Assembly (NCBI RefSeq): GCF_003173355.1
Contig: NZ_QGMY01000007.1
Coordinates: forward strand, 372,001-436,000
Origin: Methanospirillum lacunae
Lineage (GTDB): Archaea; Halobacteriota; Methanomicrobia; Methanomicrobiales; Methanospirillaceae
DNA: 64,000 bases
Reading direction: 5' to 3'
The position numbers and the translations under genes are program-made. The notes under the pieces were generated by a model. That model searched no databases, was not told where the DNA came from, and was given only the letters and a program-made list of their open reading frames with translations. Shown piece by piece: positions 8,871 to 16,398 of the stretch. Each line of letters starts with the position of its first letter. The first letter of the stretch is position 1.

Positions 8871-9095
8871 TTATACCGGCTGTGCATTGAGTAGTACATC
8901 ATCTGAAATCCCGTCTTCCAGTGGAGAAAAATTCCATTCTCCATTCTCTTCGATGATAAGGGCAACAGGCTCGGATGAGAGCCACCAGCTTTCCATTAAG
9001 AAATGGATAGAAACCCTGACAAGTGAATAGAAACTTCTTTCTCCGCTTTTGATTGGCGTGGTGAAGAAAAGGTAATGATCAGACACTCGCTTCAC
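8871..9095 (-). CDS. Hypothetical 74-aa protein downstream of DUF2953 gene
   Basis: This small open frame overlaps the end of the DUF2953 gene by 17 bp and runs in the same direction, so it would be the third gene of the GerW operon. The peptide begins MKRVSDHYLFFTTPIKSGER and has no membrane segment or cysteine cluster. I recognise no family. The tight coupling and lack of a competing frame support it, but conservation would have to be checked. Confidence 0.45.
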   Translation of the reverse strand: MKRVSDHYLFFTTPIKSGERSFYSLVRVSIHFLMESWWLSSEPVALIIEENGEWNFSPLEDGISDDVLLNAQPV

Positions 9096-9753
9096 CTGAT
9101 ATGAATCCCGGTACCTTGATGTTAAATAAGGGTAGAATTTCAGGGAATAATCTCTGTAATGATTTGATAATCAGCCCTGCAGGGTATTCTATTCTGAGTC
9201 CACCGGTAAGATCAGCTTCAAATGTCAATTGATCAAAGACCGGGATTAGGATAGCCGAACAGAAGAACCTACAGACTGGTGCAAGAGCCTGGTAATAACC
9301 ATATACCAGGCCTGTTGATACCGGATCTCCAGACCCGAATTTGACCGATCCGGTTATTCTCTCTATTCTGATATGGGTCAAAATGAGTGGAATGATTTTT
9401 TTTATCAGAGATATGAATGGTATCATTCTTCGAAGATCCTGTTCAGGCTTTTTTTCTTCAGATGATGTGGGTACCTCTTCCTGGACTGCATCACCGCCTG
9501 ACGGCCTATGCAACGGTATCTGATAGAGTTCAGTTCTTCTGATTTTGAAAATTACCTGTATCCCTTTACTTTCTGGACTTATACAGATGGCCAGAGGCCC
9601 CCATCTGATACATGCAGATCCAGCTTTCGTGTCAACTCTCCATACACCTGTGAATGTGATGATAACCGGTGTGCAGTAGATCAGAAGAGTGACACCACCG
9701 AAAAAGAAGAGAAGTATTACTATCAGAAAAAAACTGATTATCAGCTCTAACAT
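9079..9753 (-). CDS. DUF2953 domain protein (YtfI-like)
   Basis: The 224-aa protein has a strongly hydrophobic N-terminal helix (MLELIISFFLIVILLFFFGG, continuing to about residue 30) and then a polar region with a charged linker (SSEEKKPEQD). The C-terminal part (about 120-215) resembles the DUF2953 family. In Bacillus a DUF2953 protein (YtfI) is encoded beside GerW/YtfJ, and the same order occurs here. I chose the ATG at 9753, four bases after the GerW stop, rather than an upstream in-frame ATG inside gerW. Function unknown; probably membrane-associated. Confidence 0.75.
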   Translation of the reverse strand: MLELIISFFLIVILLFFFGGVTLLIYCTPVIITFTGVWRVDTKAGSACIRWGPLAICISPESKGIQVIFKIRRTELYQIPLHRPSGGDAVQEEVPTSSEEKKPEQDLRRMIPFISLIKKIIPLILTHIRIERITGSVKFGSGDPVSTGLVYGYYQALAPVCRFFCSAILIPVFDQLTFEADLTGGLRIEYPAGLIIKSLQRLFPEILPLFNIKVPGFISGEASV

Positions 9754-9757
9754 AGCG

Positions 9758-10216
9758 CTATGTTGAAGGTTCTGACTCCTGCTGTGAAGGTTTCTCGGCT
9801 GTATCCTTCTTTTTGATGAAATCAATCACCTGTGGAACCAGAGTCTCACTGAGTGAGGTAATTACCTGGGCAATTGGATTATTATTTTTGAGTGATACAA
9901 TCTGAATTCCCTCAACACCGCTGATGGTTTTGTCAGTAATGATAACCGCAACGGGTTCAATACCTCCTCCTGCTCCTCCGGCGCTTGTGTTTCCCTTATC
10001 ACCAAATCCCCCTCCTGCACCAAACCCGATTCCAAACTTGGTCACCGGGATGATCATCCGGTTGCCGAGATCAATCGCTTCACCCATGACATTTTTTGCA
10101 TTAATGATCTCATGGAGTTGCCCTGCTGTCTCTTTGAGCATCTCTTCTGTCGTCATATGTATCTGAAGGGGATGCATCGTGAGATTATTAATAGATTCCT
10201 GAATCCATGAGGCCAT
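9758..10216 (-). CDS. GerW/YtfJ family protein
   Basis: This 152-aa protein matches the GerW (YtfJ) family: an N-terminal helix ending in AGQLHEIINAKNVMGEAIDL, a glycine-rich centre (KFGIGFGAGGGFGDKGN, then SAGGAGGGIEPVAVII) and a C-terminal QVIDFIKKK helix. In Bacillus GerW is needed for spore germination, but the family is widespread in non-sporulating bacteria and methanogens, so the archaeal role must differ. It is the first gene of a three-gene minus-strand operon with DUF2953 and a 74-aa protein. The promoter should lie in 10217-10280. Confidence 0.85.
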   Translation of the reverse strand: MASWIQESINNLTMHPLQIHMTTEEMLKETAGQLHEIINAKNVMGEAIDLGNRMIIPVTKFGIGFGAGGGFGDKGNTSAGGAGGGIEPVAVIITDKTISGVEGIQIVSLKNNNPIAQVITSLSETLVPQVIDFIKKKDTAEKPSQQESEPST

Positions 10217-10519
10217 CTAATTATTTCAGCCATTTCCTTTAAATTATTAGTAATTGAAGAATCAATTGGGCTTTAGTAGGATTCATTCTCGTTTGATTTC
10301 CTTGAGACAGAATTTTGTTGAAATATAGATTTTCGATATATCGGCGCGATAACTTTGAAGGGTAAATTTTCTCGGATTCAGACAATAAGAACCCATAAAT
10401 CTACGGATGTGATGAATAATCAGAATGGTTTTGATAGTAAAAATTCGTGTAGATATGACGCCCGTCTCTCATAGCGCAGGGGAAAGGATATAATTGAAGA
10501 GATCTATCCGCGTGCCCAG

Positions 10520-10530
10520 AAATATTAAAT
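10520..10530 (+). promoter_or_regulatory. Probable TATA box of hppA
   Basis: The run AAATATTAAAT sits about 107 bp before the hppA ATG. Transcription would start near 10550 and leave a leader of about 85 nt that includes a hairpin. Confidence 0.4.
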
Positions 10531-10584
10531 CGAACGGTCAAGCCTATTCTGCTGAAAAAAAGCCTGTACTGGGCGTAACCAGGT

Positions 10585-10604
10585 AATTCTGCATGGGCAG
10601 AATT
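10585..10604 (+). promoter_or_regulatory. Hairpin or dyad in the hppA leader
   Basis: AATTCTGC-ATGG-GCAGAATT is a perfect 8-bp inverted repeat with a 4-nt loop, ending 32 bp before the hppA start codon. It could be an RNA hairpin in the leader or a protein operator. It is not followed by a T-run, so it is not a simple terminator. Confidence 0.45.
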
Positions 10605-10636
10605 TATAACGAACTATAATGACTTGAGTATGAACT

Positions 10637-12685
10637 ATGTTGATCATCCCTTTTATTTTTGTGATCGCAGTTCTTGCTCTTGGTGTGGCAGCCTTCTTTG
10701 TCCGCCAGATCAAGTCTGCTGATAAAGGCAGCGTCAAGATGCAGGAGGTCGCTGCTGCTATCAGTGAAGGTGCACACGCCTTCGTGAAGCGACAGTATAC
10801 GACTATTGCCATTATTGCAATTATTGTAGCAGCCATAATTTTTGTGGTTTTTACTCTTGTAGGAAAACCAGATCAGGCATGGCACACTGCTGCATCCTTT
10901 ATTCTGGGTGCGTTTCTGAGTGCTCTTTCCGGAATTATCGGGATGTTCACCTCTGTAAGAACAAACCTGGTATCAGCAGCAGCAGCTGAGAAAAACCCGG
11001 CCCGGTCACTTGTTGTGGCACTTCGCGGTGGGGCAGTTTCAGGGCTCACAATCATTGCTCTCTCACTGATTGGTATCTCTGTCATTTTCACCCTCTTTGG
11101 TGCAAATCCGGAGGAAACCCCGTTCCTCATCGTAGGGTTCGGGTTTGGTGCATCCTTCATTGCACTCTTCGCCCAGCTTGGTGGTGGAATATACACCAAG
11201 GCAGCAGATGTTGGTGCAGATCTCGTTGGTAAGTTTGAAGCAGGAATTCCTGAGGATGACCCACGAAATCCGGCAGTTATTGCTGACCTTGTCGGCGACA
11301 ACGTTGGTGACTGTGCAGGTCGTGGTGCTGATCTCTTTGAGTCAACATCTGCAGAGAACATCGGTGCAATGATTCTTGGTGTTGCCCTGTTCCCGGTGTT
11401 TGGGGTATCAGGAATTCTCTTCCCGCTTATCATCGGAGCGCTTGGTCTTATTGCAACTGTTATTGGTATCTTCTCAGTCACTGAGAAAGATGCCCAGCAT
11501 GAAGACCCGATGCATGCTCTGAACAAGGGATATTATATTACCGCAATCGTTTCAGCGATATTCTTCTATTTCGCTGTTATGTACCTGCTGAACAATATCT
11601 GGTTCTTCTATGCAGGACTGGTAGGGCTGGCCCTTTCCATCGTCTTCCTGAATATTACTCTCTATTACACAGATCACCGCTTCAGACCTGTTCAGGAGAT
11701 CGCAAAGGCTTCAACCGGTGGACCGGCGATGAATATCATCTCTGGCATGAATGTTGCCTTTGAAACAACTGCATTAGCCTCAATATCTATCGGTCTGGCC
11801 CTGATCATCTCATACAGACTAGGTGAGATGTCAGGTGTTCAGTCTGGTGGTCTTTATGGAACTGCTATTGCCACAATGGGTATGCTTGCACCCTGTGCAT
11901 ACATCCTGGCCATGGATACATTCGGCCCCATCGTAGACAATGCCGGCGGTATTGTTGAGATGAGTGAATCCTCAGAAAATGCTCAGCGCAATGTCGCAAA
12001 GCTCGACTCTGCAGGAAACACCACCAAGGCTCTGACTAAGGGATACGCAGTCGGCAGTGCAGCCCTCTCTGCATTCCTGCTCTTCAGCGCCTACATGACC
12101 GAAGTCTCAACCCTCACCGGTCATGTATTCTCTGTAGTCAACATGGCAAAGGTGGATGTATTTGTTGGTGGGCTCCTTGGTGCTATGCTGGTCTTCCTCT
12201 TTGCTTCATTTGCAATCCGCGGTGTATCGCTGACTGCACAGTATGTAATTGAAGAAGTCCGCAGACAGTTTAAAGAGAAGAAGATTCTGGAGGGAATTGA
12301 CAAGCCGGACTATGCCCGGTGTGTGGATATCACTACCCGCGGTGCCCTCAAGAATATGATTCTCCCAGGCCTGCTGGCAGTTCTCTTCCCAATCTGTATC
12401 GGTATCCTCCTCAAGTATGAAGCCATGGCTGCATTCCTGATGGTTGGAACTATCACCGGTCTGCTGATGGCTCTGGTCCTCAATAATGGTGGAGGAGCCT
12501 GGGATAACGTGAAGAAGTTCATTGAGAGTGGTGCATATGGTGGAAAAGGAACCGAAGCCCACAAGGCAGCAATCGTTGGAGACACTGTCGGAGATCCATT
12601 CAAGGATACCGCCGGTCCTTCACTTCACGTGCTGGTAAAACTGCTTGCAACTACCTCTCTGGTACTAGCAGCACTTTACATCTAA
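10637..12685 (+). CDS. hppA: Membrane-bound proton-translocating pyrophosphatase
   Basis: The 682-aa polytopic enzyme couples pyrophosphate hydrolysis to ion pumping. The substrate site includes GADLVGKFEAGIPEDDPRNP, DLVGDNVGDCAGRGADLFES and, near the C-terminus, KAAIVGDTVGDPFKDTAGPS. The segment GNTTKALTKGYAVGS has Lys464 and Thr467 at the two positions that separate subfamilies; the lysine marks the K+-independent, H+-pumping class, while K+-dependent enzymes have alanine. About 15-16 membrane helices are expected. It has its own promoter region and a T-run terminator, and lies just upstream of the ion-pumping hydrogenase operon. Confidence 0.96.
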   Translation: MLIIPFIFVIAVLALGVAAFFVRQIKSADKGSVKMQEVAAAISEGAHAFVKRQYTTIAIIAIIVAAIIFVVFTLVGKPDQAWHTAASFILGAFLSALSGIIGMFTSVRTNLVSAAAAEKNPARSLVVALRGGAVSGLTIIALSLIGISVIFTLFGANPEETPFLIVGFGFGASFIALFAQLGGGIYTKAADVGADLVGKFEAGIPEDDPRNPAVIADLVGDNVGDCAGRGADLFESTSAENIGAMILGVALFPVFGVSGILFPLIIGALGLIATVIGIFSVTEKDAQHEDPMHALNKGYYITAIVSAIFFYFAVMYLLNNIWFFYAGLVGLALSIVFLNITLYYTDHRFRPVQEIAKASTGGPAMNIISGMNVAFETTALASISIGLALIISYRLGEMSGVQSGGLYGTAIATMGMLAPCAYILAMDTFGPIVDNAGGIVEMSESSENAQRNVAKLDSAGNTTKALTKGYAVGSAALSAFLLFSAYMTEVSTLTGHVFSVVNMAKVDVFVGGLLGAMLVFLFASFAIRGVSLTAQYVIEEVRRQFKEKKILEGIDKPDYARCVDITTRGALKNMILPGLLAVLFPICIGILLKYEAMAAFLMVGTITGLLMALVLNNGGGAWDNVKKFIESGAYGGKGTEAHKAAIVGDTVGDPFKDTAGPSLHVLVKLLATTSLVLAALYI

Positions 12686-12687
12686 TC

Positions 12688-12693
12688 TTTTTT
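12688..12693 (+). terminator. Oligo-T terminator after hppA
   Basis: A run of six T starts two bases after the hppA stop codon. A small TTCAC-TAT-GTGAA dyad (12706-12718) follows. Confidence 0.4.
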
Positions 12694-12785
12694 AAGTTAA
12701 TTCAGTTCACTATGTGAATCCCGGTCATCTGTGAAAATTGCGAATGAAAACTGTTTTCTTCTCTCTGTCCTAATACTGAAAGAAG

Positions 12786-12792
12786 TTATATA
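12786..12792 (+). promoter_or_regulatory. Probable TATA box of the hydrogenase-Hdr operon
   Basis: TTATATA in the context AGTTATATACTTG is the clearest TATA-like element in the 150-bp gap after hppA. It would place the transcript start near 12815, just before the first candidate start codon at 12838. Confidence 0.5.
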
Positions 12793-12837
12793 CTTGTAAC
12801 AAGATGATCAATCACTTCTGATCATAAGACACGTGTA

Positions 12838-13341
12838 TTGACTCAGAACTATGCTTCAGTAATTCTGATTGTTATGGAGAGTGTTCAGTTAAAAACACCG
12901 GATCTCGATCCCGCTCCAATGAATACAAAGATAATTCTCCACAATCCTGATCGGTGTACCGGATGCAGACAGTGCATGACTGCATGTTCTTTTAGGAATT
13001 TTAATACCTATAACTACGATCTCTCACTGTGCAGGGTGATTCGTGGCCCTGATCATGAATTTGTACGTATTCACTGCCACCACTGTTCAGATCCCATGTG
13101 CCTTGCTTCCTGTCCGGTTAGTGCAATATCCAAGGATCATCAGACCGGGATTGTATCAGTTGATAAGATGCGATGCATCGGATGCAAATCATGTACCTGG
13201 GCATGTCCGATATCAGTACCACAGATGCAGCGGGGTCTTAAGGCGATGACCAAATGTGATCTCTGTGGTGGAGATCCAAGTTGTATCAAAGTCTGCTCAG
13301 CCAAGGCTATACAACTGGTATCCCGTGAAGAGAATCGATGA
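12838..13341 (+). CDS. CooF/HycB-like polyferredoxin (four [4Fe-4S] motifs)
   Basis: The 167-aa electron carrier has four cysteine groups in order: CTGCRQCMTAC, CHHCSDPMCLASC, CIGCKSCTWACP and CDLCGGDPSCIKVC. This is the arrangement of the CooF, HycB and HydN ferredoxin subunits that dock on group 4 hydrogenases. It is the first gene of the operon and would carry electrons between the hydrogenase and the HdrB-like protein. The start is open: TTG at 12838, ATG at 12874 (155 aa) and ATG at 12919 (140 aa) are all in frame, and the conserved part begins just after the last. The next gene follows after 18 bp. Confidence 0.87.
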   Translation: MTQNYASVILIVMESVQLKTPDLDPAPMNTKIILHNPDRCTGCRQCMTACSFRNFNTYNYDLSLCRVIRGPDHEFVRIHCHHCSDPMCLASCPVSAISKDHQTGIVSVDKMRCIGCKSCTWACPISVPQMQRGLKAMTKCDLCGGDPSCIKVCSAKAIQLVSREENR

Positions 13342-13359
13342 CTTTAGGAGGAGAAAGAA

Positions 13360-13629
13360 ATGAGTGATATTTTTCCCTGGCGTCGTCCGGTTAAAGTTCC
13401 TGTTCCAACGACGGTAAAGACACAACTTATCAGACATTTCTCAACCGGCCTTCTCTATCCCATTAATGAAGAGATCATGGAGTATAGACGGAAATCAGGG
13501 CTCAGCCCGATTCCGCCCACGGCTCATGGGTACCCTGAAGCTGTTCAGGATATCCAGACCCTGATCAAGGCCATGAAGGTTGATAAAAAGATCGGACTTG
13601 ATCTCGACACCATGGAGTACCAGTACTAA
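13360..13629 (+). CDS. HdrC C-terminal domain protein without iron-sulfur motifs
   Basis: The 89-aa protein has no cysteine. Its segment STGLLYPINEEIMEYRRKSG followed by LSPIPPTAHGYPEAVQDIQ resembles the C-terminal third of heterodisulfide reductase subunit C, which carries a GLxxxPPTTHxxPEA element. The N-terminal part of HdrC with its two [4Fe-4S] clusters is absent. It has a strong Shine-Dalgarno (GGAGGAG just upstream) and abuts the hdrB-like gene exactly (stop at 13629, ATG at 13630), so it is an intact gene and not debris. It probably tethers the HdrB-like subunit, with the CooF-like protein replacing the missing clusters. The homology is from memory of HdrC sequences. Confidence 0.65.
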   Translation: MSDIFPWRRPVKVPVPTTVKTQLIRHFSTGLLYPINEEIMEYRRKSGLSPIPPTAHGYPEAVQDIQTLIKAMKVDKKIGLDLDTMEYQY

Positions 13630-14547
13630 ATGGCAGACTATCAGGAATCATCACAAGGCAACAAACCTGCTGGAAAATCCAGATATTCGTTTTTCTTAGG
13701 GTGTGTCATGCCTGTTAAGATGCCATGGGCTGAGTCTGCTATCATGCAGACATTGCCAAAACTTGGTATTGATCTAGAATACCTGAAAAAGGCAACCTGC
13801 TGTCCGAGAGCCGGGGTATGGATATCTGTTGATGAACGGGTCTGGCTTACATTGGCGTCGTACAACCTTCTCCAGGCAGAAGGTGATGGTCGTGATGTCA
13901 TGGCCTCATGTAATGGCTGTTATGTCACCCTGTATGAGGCAAACAAGCTCCTCAAAGAGAACCCTGAGAAGTTAAAAGAGACAAATGAGTACCTGGCAAA
14001 AACCAATAATCATTATAATGCTTCCATCAGGGTTAGGCATCTTCTTGAAGTCCTGTATGAGGAAGTAGGGGTTGACCGAATCAGCCGTGAGACAAAAAAG
14101 GTTCCAATCAGGGTTGCCCTTCATCCTGGCTGTCACATGCGGATTTTTGAGGATGGGCGGCTGGTCAGGTATTTTACCGAGCTTACCACTTCTCTTGTTA
14201 ATGAAGTAGTCTCGTATGAAGAGGAGCAGATGTGCTGTGGTCTGCAGGCAAATCTTGCAGACAGGAAATTTGCAACATATGAACGTGCAAAAAGGAAGTT
14301 TGACGGGATAAAAGCACTTAATGTGGACGCTCTTGTGATTGTATGTTCTGGGTGCTATGACCAGTTTGAACGGGCGGTCCAGATTCTAAAAAAGGAGATC
14401 GATTATGATTTTGATCTCCCTATCATCCATCTTGCCGAACTCCTTGCACTCTCGATGGGTATCGGTCCTGATACGTTTGGAATGAAGTACCTGAGGACAG
14501 CACCGGTTGACTCGATCATCGCAAAATGGGAGAATGATAGAAGATGA
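13630..14547 (+). CDS. HdrB-like subunit with two complete CCG motifs
   Basis: The 305-aa protein has two cysteine-rich CCG domains: C25, C57, C58, C94, C97 and C168, C202, C203, C239, C242. The spacing of the first (32-1-36-3) is the one I recall for catalytic HdrB, which uses two noncubane [4Fe-4S] clusters to reduce the CoM-S-S-CoB heterodisulfide. All ligands are present, so a catalytic role is possible. It is embedded in a hydrogenase operon, between the HdrC fragment and a small membrane protein that overlaps its stop by 4 bp. HdrA is absent. The substrate could be CoM-S-S-CoB or another disulfide. Confidence 0.88.
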   Translation: MADYQESSQGNKPAGKSRYSFFLGCVMPVKMPWAESAIMQTLPKLGIDLEYLKKATCCPRAGVWISVDERVWLTLASYNLLQAEGDGRDVMASCNGCYVTLYEANKLLKENPEKLKETNEYLAKTNNHYNASIRVRHLLEVLYEEVGVDRISRETKKVPIRVALHPGCHMRIFEDGRLVRYFTELTTSLVNEVVSYEEEQMCCGLQANLADRKFATYERAKRKFDGIKALNVDALVIVCSGCYDQFERAVQILKKEIDYDFDLPIIHLAELLALSMGIGPDTFGMKYLRTAPVDSIIAKWENDRR

Positions 14548-14825
14548 AACCATACTTCATCGTCTCGATGATAATCCTTGTGATTAGCGTCATTGGGGCG
14601 ATATTTCTCCCTGAACAGAATGGCTCACCAATACTTCTCTTCCTGTTTGTAGAGTTGGCTTCGCTAGTCTCGTTTTATGTTTTCTTCTCTGTGATAATCC
14701 CGACCCTCATTCCCGAGTACAGGAATGTGGATGAGAATTTCAACTGTGGTGCAAGTGAGATCTACCTCAACCAGGACGAGATCTATACGTTAGAATCGCC
14801 ATTTGGGAGCGTGCGTGATGAGTGA
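14544..14825 (+). CDS. Small two-helix membrane protein of the hydrogenase operon
   Basis: The 93-aa protein has two hydrophobic helices (about residues 4-22 and 29-56) and then a hydrophilic tail of about 37 residues containing NFNCGASE. It overlaps the hdrB-like gene by 4 bp and the hydrogenase large subunit gene by 8 bp, so it is surely part of the operon. I do not recognise the family. By position it could anchor the soluble Hdr module or be an accessory membrane subunit of the hydrogenase. Confidence 0.7.
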   Translation: MKPYFIVSMIILVISVIGAIFLPEQNGSPILLFLFVELASLVSFYVFFSVIIPTLIPEYRNVDENFNCGASEIYLNQDEIYTLESPFGSVRDE

Positions 14826-16398
14826 GAAAAAGCCATCACTCGAGGTCACTGAGATAGGGTCAGAACAGGTCAGCAGTGAAGTGTCTGTGTTTCTAGACAA
14901 AGGGGCACGGATGATGTATGCCTCTGCAGTTGATATGGGTGTTCCAGGGATCAGGATTGATTATTACTTCACATTTGATGATGAAATTCCAAGTCGGAAT
15001 CTTGCTCTCCGGACATATATCAACAGGAAAAAGCCGATCTTAGAGTCAGTAACACCACTCACCCCTCTTGCAGACTGGGCAGAGAGGGAGATGATTGAGT
15101 TTCTGGGTGTCCAAGTGAAGAATCACCCGGATCCAAGACATCTCTGGCTTCCCCTCAACTGGGATGATATGTATACCAGTACCCATCACCAGGAGGATAC
15201 ACAGAGTGAGAGAGTAAATACAAGCCCTATTGCTCATCCGCCTTCTGATAATATTCTGACCAAACATCTCTCAGTAGTGCCGTACGGGCCGTATCATCCT
15301 GCTTTGATAGAGAGTAATTACCTGAAGATGTCAGTTGAGGATGAGGTCGTCAAGGATGCAGATCTGAAACTCGGCTTTAATCATCGTAGTGTCATCAAAC
15401 TTATGGAGAGACGTGATTATTACAAAGACCTCTTCCTGGCTGAGCGGATCTGTGGGTTTTGTAATGTTCATCACTCTCTCACCTTTGCCCAGTGTGTAGA
15501 GGATATTGGGGATATCACAGTTCCCAAAAAAGCCAGATATGTCCGGACACTTCTTGGTGAGATGGAGCGGATGAAAAGTCACATCCTGGCAATCGGTCTC
15601 ATGGGCGATCTGACCGGGTTTCGGACTATGTTAATGCATGCCATAAGAATCCGTGAAGATATCCTTGACAGCCTTGAGATCATGTCAGGCCAGCGGATTA
15701 GTCATGGTATTATCACCCATGGGGGAATCAGAAACGATGTGACCCCGGTCCATACCGATGTAATCCTCTCAAAACTTCAGAATCTTAAGAAAGAAGTCCC
15801 TGAATACTTTGAGCAGTGTCTTGCCAATGACGTATTCACAGGAAGGCTTCATAAAACCGGCGTTCTTACCCCGGATGTAGCCAGAAAATCCGGTGCCGTT
15901 GGTCCCATTGCAAGAGGGAGTGGCCTTAACGTGGATATCAGGAAGAACCTCCCCTATGCAGCGTATGAGGAGGTAGATTGGGATATTGTTACTGAAAATG
16001 GGGGAGACTGTTATGCACGGATGCAGGTGAGAATGAGGGAAGTCCTCATGTCCCTTCATATCTGCGAGCAGTGCTGCGATGTAATACGATCAGCCCCATC
16101 TGAGCTTGTCACACAGGTGAATGAACTGCCCTGTGGTGAAGGATTTTCAAGAACTGAACCACCTAGGGGAGAGCTCCTCTATCATGTAGCTTCAAACGGA
16201 ACAAACACTCCTGACTTTGTCCGGCTGCGGGTTCCCACCTTTCCAAATGTCAGGATCATGCTGAACCTGATCAAGGGAAGTGTCATTGGTGATGTTCCGG
16301 TAATCATCGGCAGTGTCGATCCCTGTTTTTCATGTACTGACCGGGTAACAACGGTAAATACAGTAAAACCTCCAGTGCAGGGTGGTAAAGGATCATGA
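14818..16398 (+). CDS. Group 4 [NiFe] hydrogenase: fused NuoC-like and catalytic large (NuoD-like) subunit
   Basis: Residues about 10-110 resemble the EchD/NuoC subunit (WAEREMIEFLGVQVKNHPDP, then LWLPLNW). Residues 140-526 are the catalytic large subunit. Both nickel-binding cysteine pairs are intact: ERICGFCNVHH (C212, C215) and DPCFSC near the C-terminus (C503, C506). It is therefore a true hydrogenase and not a complex I NuoD. The fusion recalls HycE/HyfG rather than the split EchD and EchE. I chose the ATG at 14818 with GGGAG at 14805-14809; a TTG at 14803 is also open. It overlaps the next gene by 4 bp. Confidence 0.93.
   Translation: MSEKKPSLEVTEIGSEQVSSEVSVFLDKGARMMYASAVDMGVPGIRIDYYFTFDDEIPSRNLALRTYINRKKPILESVTPLTPLADWAEREMIEFLGVQVKNHPDPRHLWLPLNWDDMYTSTHHQEDTQSERVNTSPIAHPPSDNILTKHLSVVPYGPYHPALIESNYLKMSVEDEVVKDADLKLGFNHRSVIKLMERRDYYKDLFLAERICGFCNVHHSLTFAQCVEDIGDITVPKKARYVRTLLGEMERMKSHILAIGLMGDLTGFRTMLMHAIRIREDILDSLEIMSGQRISHGIITHGGIRNDVTPVHTDVILSKLQNLKKEVPEYFEQCLANDVFTGRLHKTGVLTPDVARKSGAVGPIARGSGLNVDIRKNLPYAAYEEVDWDIVTENGGDCYARMQVRMREVLMSLHICEQCCDVIRSAPSELVTQVNELPCGEGFSRTEPPRGELLYHVASNGTNTPDFVRLRVPTFPNVRIMLNLIKGSVIGDVPVIIGSVDPCFSCTDRVTTVNTVKPPVQGGKGS

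Larger units (their letters stand above)
10217..10636. other. 420-bp divergent intergenic region between gerW and hppA
   Basis: No open frame with protein-like character is seen. The left part is AT-rich and should hold the gerW promoter. The right part holds a probable hppA promoter (about 10520-10530) and a leader hairpin (10585-10604). The middle (10280-10500) contains nothing I can name. Confidence 0.6.

Noticed and set aside
8914-8929. TTCCAGTGGAGA as a possible fourth ORB
   Set aside because: It has the core but no G-string, and lies inside the probable 74-aa gene. The similarity is too short to support.
10873-11526. Minus-strand open frame of 217 codons inside hppA
   Set aside because: It is antisense to the highly conserved pyrophosphatase core and has shadow-type composition.
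13360-13629. HdrC fragment as a pseudogene
   Set aside because: It has a strong ribosome binding site, no internal stop and exact junction with hdrB-like; no remnant of the cluster-binding half lies upstream in any frame.
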